64,000 nucleotides of DNA from Oscillospiraceae bacterium (lineage in GTDB: Bacteria > Bacillota > Clostridia > Oscillospirales > Oscillospiraceae), in NCBI GenBank assembly GCA_902798545.1, contig CADBWQ010000025.1:1-64000 (forward strand), given 5' to 3'. The notes under the pieces were generated by a model. It was given only the letters and a program-made list of their open reading frames with translations. It was not told where the DNA came from and made no database searches. Made by a program: the position numbers and the translations under genes. Of this stretch, positions 60,017 to 64,000 are shown piece after piece; positions within the stretch are counted from its first letter, which is position 1, and every line of letters starts with the position of its first letter.

Positions 60017-60421
60017 TTATCTCTTCTGTGGATTGACAATATTGCGCCAGTCGAGATCGCCTCGACGCAGCCCCTGAACCAGGACCTCTGCCGTTGCGGC
60101 ATTGGTGGCAAAGGGGATCTGATACTGGTCACAGAGCCGCTCTACTTTATTGATATCGTCAAAGCCCTTTGGGTTAGCCGGATCACAGAAGAACAGGACC
60201 AGATCGATCTCGTTATAGGAGATCCTTGAGCCGATCTGCTGGGCGCCGCCCTGATCGGCATGGAGATACAAAGTGATTGGAAGTCCTGTCGCCTCAGAGA
60301 CCAGTTTTCCTGTCACGTGGGTTGCGCAGAGACTGTGTTCAGCCAGAATTCCGCAGTAAGCAATGCAGAACTGGACCATCAATTCTTTCTTCCTGTCATG
60401 TGCCATCAGGGCAATATTCAT
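60017..60421 (-). CDS. Methylglyoxal-synthase-fold protein lacking canonical catalytic residues
   Basis: A 134-aa protein matching MgsA end to end: MNIALMAHDRKKELMVQFC, ATHVTGKLVSEATGLPI, IDLVLFFCDPANP, YQIPFATNAATAEVLVQGL and RRGDLDWRN. MgsA converts dihydroxyacetone phosphate to methylglyoxal, using in E. coli Asp71, His98 and Asp101. Here GGDQQ reads GGAQQ (Asp71 to Ala), and the PHDPD stretch reads GFDDI, so His98 becomes Phe and Asp101 becomes Ile. The conserved AHD near the N-terminus remains. It follows PBP2 in a cell-shape operon. Probably a non-catalytic or repurposed sensor; true MGS activity is doubtful. Confidence 0.82.
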   Translation of the reverse strand: MNIALMAHDRKKELMVQFCIAYCGILAEHSLCATHVTGKLVSEATGLPITLYLHADQGGAQQIGSRISYNEIDLVLFFCDPANPKGFDDINKVERLCDQYQIPFATNAATAEVLVQGLRRGDLDWRNIVNPQKR

Positions 60422-60549
60422 ATCCTGTAATCTCCTTCTCTCTCATCCGTACACACCGAAACACCACAGTAGCCATCCAAAATTCAGATAAAGTATTATA
60501 CCCGTTTTTTATCGGATGCGCAATAGGAATCTGTTACTTTTTCGTAATT

Positions 60550-62670
60550 TTACCGCAGCAGCGTCATTTCATCTTCCGAAGAGTCGGAATAGCTGCAGAT
60601 GTTGATGTATGCGTCCATGATACGCCGTGCGATACGCTGAACATTCGCACCGGATCCACCGCGCTCCACCACAACGGCGATCGCGATATCAGGGTCGCTA
60701 TAGGGGCCGTAGCAGATAAAGATACCATCGTTGGTGATCTTCTCACCCTTCTGTGCCGTTCCGGTCTTGCCGGCACAGACCCACGGGCAGGCTGTCCAGA
60801 CAATGGCATTTGGTTCATTGATCCAGTCGTTTAAAACCATGTACATACCCTCGTGGATCGCCAACCAGTTGTATTCGGCGGAACGGATGGTGTTCAGAAC
60901 TTCGGGCTCGCGTTCATAGATTTTCTTGCTGTAGTCATAATTACGTACTGTTTTCAGGATTGACGCGGAATAGCGGTGGCCGGAGTTGGCAACTGTTGCG
61001 CAGTACTCTGCCAGCTGCAGCGGAGAGAAAATGCTGTCGGACTGGCCGATGGCTGCCTGCATCGTATCACCGATGCGCCACACGGTACCGGTGTAGTCCG
61101 CGTGGTTGGCTTCATTGGACATATTGCCCTTTGTCTCGACGAGCTCGATGCCGGTGCTGACCCCGAGGCCGTAAGCATGGGCATACTCGCCCATTTTGTC
61201 AATGCCGAGGTCGTGGCCAACGGAGTAGAAGAAATAGTTGCAGGAGTCACGCAGCGCCGTCGTCACGTTCTCCTCCGGGTGTGTGTAGTGCTCGCCCTTG
61301 ACACTGTTCCAAATCCAGCACTCAGGTGCATAGCCTTCGGCTGCATACTTGGTGAAGACACCTTCACACTTGATTTTGTACTCGGTATTGATCTGTCCTT
61401 CGGTCAGCACCGCCGTTGCGACACAGGGCTTGAACGCTGACCCCGGTGCATAGGCGCCCATCAGCGCGCGGTTAAAGAGCGGTGCGTTCGGAGTCTCCAT
61501 CAGCTCCTGATACTTTTCGATGATCGTTGCACCGTCATAGGTCGGCCAGCTGGCAATCGCAAGCGGTTCTCCTGTGTTGACCTTCACAACCACAGCCGCG
61601 GCGCCGGTAATCTCATCCTTCATCTCCGGGTCATAGTCGCCGCGTTCGATACCTTCGGCACGCTCCTGGTTTCGGTTCAGGATCATGGTGTTGACCGTGT
61701 TGTTCAGGATACGTTCTGTCTGTTCCTGAAGCACCTTGTCAATGGTCAGGTAGATATGCGCGCCAGGCTCCGGTTCTTCCTTGTACACGGTACTGAGAAC
61801 CGTTCCGGCGTTGTTCTGCGTCTCGATCACCGTACCGTCGTGTCCGTGCAGGTACTCCTCAAAGGCATATTCCACACCGTCTTTCCCGACCATGGCGTCG
61901 TTGGCGTAGTTCAGGAGCGAATAGCGCTCAAACTCCTCCTGGGTCATGAGCCCGGTATATCCGAGGATATGCGCCGCATATTCCGTCTCATAATTGCGGA
62001 TATATGCCCGTTGTACCTCGATACCGACCAGCTTGTTCTCCATGATGGAGGAAATCAGTTCCATACTCGCATCTTCAACGAAGAGGTACTCTGCCGTATT
62101 GACCGCATAGCGAACATTGATAGAGTAACGCACGCCGGCGATGATTCGCATTTCCTCGCTGGAATAGCTGTTGTCAATCCCATAACGGGTGCGCATGAAG
62201 CTGAGCAGTTCAACCGCACTGGGGTTTTCCGCCAGGCCGTCCGGCTTCTGGCGAACAAAATAAGCGTTCAGCATGGTGCGCTGAATGTCCGTCATGTTTT
62301 CATCATACTCGAAGGGTGGTGTCCGGGTAATGGGAAGGTCGTCGGTATACTGGTCACCGAAGCCCTCCACCATATGTACCAGCTCCAGGATGACAGCATT
62401 CGGGTCCGCATTGGCAAAGAGCTTGACATTATCGACCTTGAGGTTATAGCATTCCTTGTTGCTTACCAGAACGCGCCCGTAACGGTCGAGAATATTCCCG
62501 CGCGCTGCGGTAACCGTTCTCTCCGTATTTGTAATCTCGTTGCTCTGGTTGTAGTATTTCTCGCCTTCAATGATCTGGAGTCGGTACAGAAATGTCATGT
62601 AAATGGCGAGTATCATAATAACCAGAATCACCATGGCGGCAACTCTGCCGGGGTTGACTAAGCGTTTCAC
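60550..62670 (-). CDS. mrdA: Penicillin-binding protein 2 (class B transpeptidase)
   Basis: A 706-aa class B PBP: an N-terminal membrane helix (AAMVILVIMILAIYMTFLYRL), a dimerisation/pedestal domain, and a transpeptidase domain with SxxK in APGSAFKPC, SCN in LRDSCNYFFYSVG, and KTG in VCAGKTGTAQ. It cross-links peptidoglycan together with a SEDS partner; a RodA/FtsW-type gene lies at 5802. It sits between mreD and the MGS-like gene, the standard elongasome order. Confidence 0.95.
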   Translation of the reverse strand: MKRLVNPGRVAAMVILVIMILAIYMTFLYRLQIIEGEKYYNQSNEITNTERTVTAARGNILDRYGRVLVSNKECYNLKVDNVKLFANADPNAVILELVHMVEGFGDQYTDDLPITRTPPFEYDENMTDIQRTMLNAYFVRQKPDGLAENPSAVELLSFMRTRYGIDNSYSSEEMRIIAGVRYSINVRYAVNTAEYLFVEDASMELISSIMENKLVGIEVQRAYIRNYETEYAAHILGYTGLMTQEEFERYSLLNYANDAMVGKDGVEYAFEEYLHGHDGTVIETQNNAGTVLSTVYKEEPEPGAHIYLTIDKVLQEQTERILNNTVNTMILNRNQERAEGIERGDYDPEMKDEITGAAAVVVKVNTGEPLAIASWPTYDGATIIEKYQELMETPNAPLFNRALMGAYAPGSAFKPCVATAVLTEGQINTEYKIKCEGVFTKYAAEGYAPECWIWNSVKGEHYTHPEENVTTALRDSCNYFFYSVGHDLGIDKMGEYAHAYGLGVSTGIELVETKGNMSNEANHADYTGTVWRIGDTMQAAIGQSDSIFSPLQLAEYCATVANSGHRYSASILKTVRNYDYSKKIYEREPEVLNTIRSAEYNWLAIHEGMYMVLNDWINEPNAIVWTACPWVCAGKTGTAQKGEKITNDGIFICYGPYSDPDIAIAVVVERGGSGANVQRIARRIMDAYINICSYSDSSEDEMTLLR

Positions 62671-62682
62671 TGATTGCTCCTT

Positions 62683-63198
62683 CTATTCAAGTCTGCTCAG
62701 ACGGGCAGGCGGAAAATAAACCAGTACTGCAAAGGGAATCGACCAGATGGTCTGCAGGAGAGCCGTGGTCAGCATCACCACGGAGAAGCTATCCAGGGCC
62801 GCTGTTTTCAGCATCTGCCCCGCCGCCGTTAACAGCAGCCCGAAAACTGCCGCGCCCATGTAGGCAAAAAACCTCCTGTTGATAAAGAAGTTTGAGATGA
62901 AGGCCGCCGCGAAGCTGATGGCAGGAAAAACAAGTGTAAAAAACACCGTGTTTTCAATAAACGCCATGTCCGCAAAAATCCCCAGCAGCAGGCTGAAGAC
63001 CGGCCCCCAGGTTGCGCCCTCAAACATGCCCATGGCCACCGCCGCCGCGGGCAGCACCATCGGGCATACTCCCAGGATGCGAAGCTGCGTAAACAGGATA
63101 TTCTGTGCGATCAGCAGAACCAGCATGAAGATCCCATAGCGCAGGACCTTGCCCATATTGATCTTTTCCAGAAAATCTTTCGGGATGACTGTTTTCAA
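62683..63198 (-). CDS. mreD: Rod shape-determining protein MreD
   Basis: A 171-aa membrane protein with five or six helices (VLRYGIFMLVLLIAQNILFTQ; FSLLLGIFADMAFIENTVF; MGAAVFGLLLTAAGQML) matching MreD in length and hydropathy. It bridges MreC and RodA/PBP2 in the elongasome. It starts 3 bp after mreC ends and is followed by PBP2 at 12 bp. Confidence 0.88.
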   Translation of the reverse strand: MKTVIPKDFLEKINMGKVLRYGIFMLVLLIAQNILFTQLRILGVCPMVLPAAAVAMGMFEGATWGPVFSLLLGIFADMAFIENTVFFTLVFPAISFAAAFISNFFINRRFFAYMGAAVFGLLLTAAGQMLKTAALDSFSVVMLTTALLQTIWSIPFAVLVYFPPARLSRLE

Positions 63199-63201
63199 GA
63201 T

Positions 63202-64000
63202 CTATTCCACCACATCGAAGTCTTTGATAATAAACACCTGCACCAGTGAGTCCAGATTCGCCTGCGGTTCCACAATTCCGTACTCGATCTGGCCTCCGGC
63301 TTCTGTCTGGACGTTTGTCACCGTACCGATGACCAGGCCTGCTGGAAATGCACCGCCGGAGCCTGAGGTTGTCACTTCGTCGCCGACAAAGATCTGTGCT
63401 CCGTCTGCCAGGAACGTCAGCTTTGCCCTTTTCTGCTTCATAAGGGAATACTCGCCGACCACCATACCGGAGCTTCCTGTGGAGACAACGGTTCCGCCGA
63501 CACTCATATCTACGTCAATCAGCGTGCTCACCGTTGCCCAGGTCTCCCCAAGTTCTGTAATCTGCCCGACCAGTGCGCCATACTCCGTGATTACCGGATC
63601 ACCGTATTCTATCCCGCTCCTCGCACCTTTGCTGATTGTAAATGAGGAGGACCAGTTGGACGCAGACCAGAGAACGACCTTGCTGGATTCCATGACGAAA
63701 TCCGTATGCTTGTCCCGCAGATTCAGCAGTTCCCTGAGCCGCACGTTTTCTTCAGAGGCTTCGATGCCGTCTCGCGCAGACTGCTGTGCATCAGCCAGCT
63801 GTGAGCGCAGAGACTCATTCTCTGCCATCAGTGAGTCATATTGATACAGGTATCCATAGATCGTATCAAACCAGTTTGCAGCGGAACTCAGAACCTTCTG
63901 CAGCGGTGCGGACGCAGTGCCTCTCGCGTTCTGCACAAATCCGATGCGTCCGGTTCGTGCCGCAGAACCCAGACCGACGATCAGAACAACCGCCAAAACG
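63202..64000 (-). CDS. mreC: Rod shape-determining protein MreC (5' end outside the window)
   Basis: At least 264 aa are visible: the end of the N-terminal membrane helix (LAVVLIVGLG), a coiled coil (YDSLMAENESLRSQLADAQQ) and the periplasmic beta domain (LNLRDKHTDFVMESSKVVL, DPVITEYGALVGQITEL, DGAQIFVGDEVTTSGSGGAF). The frame is open to the edge, so the true start lies beyond 64000. MreC organises PBP2/RodA around the cell. Overlaps nothing; mreD follows at 3 bp. Confidence 0.92.
   Translation of the reverse strand, partial: VLAVVLIVGLGSAARTGRIGFVQNARGTASAPLQKVLSSAANWFDTIYGYLYQYDSLMAENESLRSQLADAQQSARDGIEASEENVRLRELLNLRDKHTDFVMESSKVVLWSASNWSSSFTISKGARSGIEYGDPVITEYGALVGQITELGETWATVSTLIDVDMSVGGTVVSTGSSGMVVGEYSLMKQKRAKLTFLADGAQIFVGDEVTTSGSGGAFPAGLVIGTVTNVQTEAGGQIEYGIVEPQANLDSLVQVFIIKDFDVVE

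Overview
The window looks like a chromosomal segment of a strictly anaerobic member of the Clostridia (Firmicutes), probably a gut-type Oscillospiraceae or relative. The evidence is: class III ribonucleotide reductase (NrdD, NrdG), radical-SAM HemW, a 2-hydroxyacyl-CoA dehydratase-type gene pair with an iron-sulfur flavoprotein, VanW- and LTA-synthase-type envelope proteins, strong AGGAGG ribosome-binding sites, sigma-A promoters with 17-bp spacers and many rho-independent terminators. Most of the window is ordinary core genome of moderately high GC. AT-richer patches at about 7, 35, 41.7-43.5 and 51.4-55 kb carry small genes, RNAs and remnants. The genus is inference; no rRNA is present.

Layout. 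0-0.7 kb: end of an IS21-like element, a small coiled-coil ORF, tRNA-Pro. 0.8-5.5 kb (minus): two CNNM/CorC proteins, then MurF fused to a HAD phosphatase. 5.6-7.9 kb: a RodA/FtsW-type protein, a 6S-like RNA on the minus strand, GtrA. 7.9-12 kb (minus): NfeD-like, band-7 protein and a eukaryote-type hexokinase, then a LysM protein. 12.3-14.6 kb: cupin and secreted protein diverging around a 34-bp palindrome. 14-21.4 kb (minus): MetG, VanW, HemW, HtpG. 21.6-28 kb (plus): MocR regulator, two flavoproteins, a small helical protein, NrdG, Dus. 28-30.3 kb (minus): WYL regulator, LysO exporter, tRNA-Thr and tRNA-Asp.

30.4-35.5 kb is the most interesting stretch: a beta-lactamase-fold membrane protein lacking its catalytic pair, then a compact peptide-modification cassette (57-aa precursor, PqqD-like recognition protein, Ser/His S26-type peptidase, nucleotidyltransferase, and a convergent HPrK-like kinase), followed by a promoter-driven structured RNA ending in a nine-codon ORF and terminator. 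A second peptide with the same leader (EVIRF..EDIITTS) sits alone at 41.8 kb behind a perfect consensus promoter. I propose that the cassette processes both in a RiPP-like pathway. Between them (35.5-41.6 kb, minus) is a redox operon: 922-aa flavoprotein, HypA, two dehydratase-type subunits and a small membrane protein.

42-51.4 kb (minus): a beta-propeller fragment, NrdD, ThiI, a GT-C-like membrane protein, a guanylate-kinase-like protein with a broken P-loop, and a phosphoglycerol transferase. 51.5-55 kb is a patchwork: tandem micro-ORFs, YwaF and acyltransferase remnants, a zinc-ribbon micro-protein, a membrane protein, and a secreted L,D-transpeptidase/VanX-type fusion. 55.2-64 kb (minus): ComM, AspS, HisS, a methylglyoxal-synthase-fold protein lacking the catalytic residues, then PBP2, MreD and MreC (cut by the window end). 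Cell-wall synthesis recurs throughout: MurF, RodA, PBP2, MreCD, the L,D-transpeptidase/VanX fusion, VanW and LysM.
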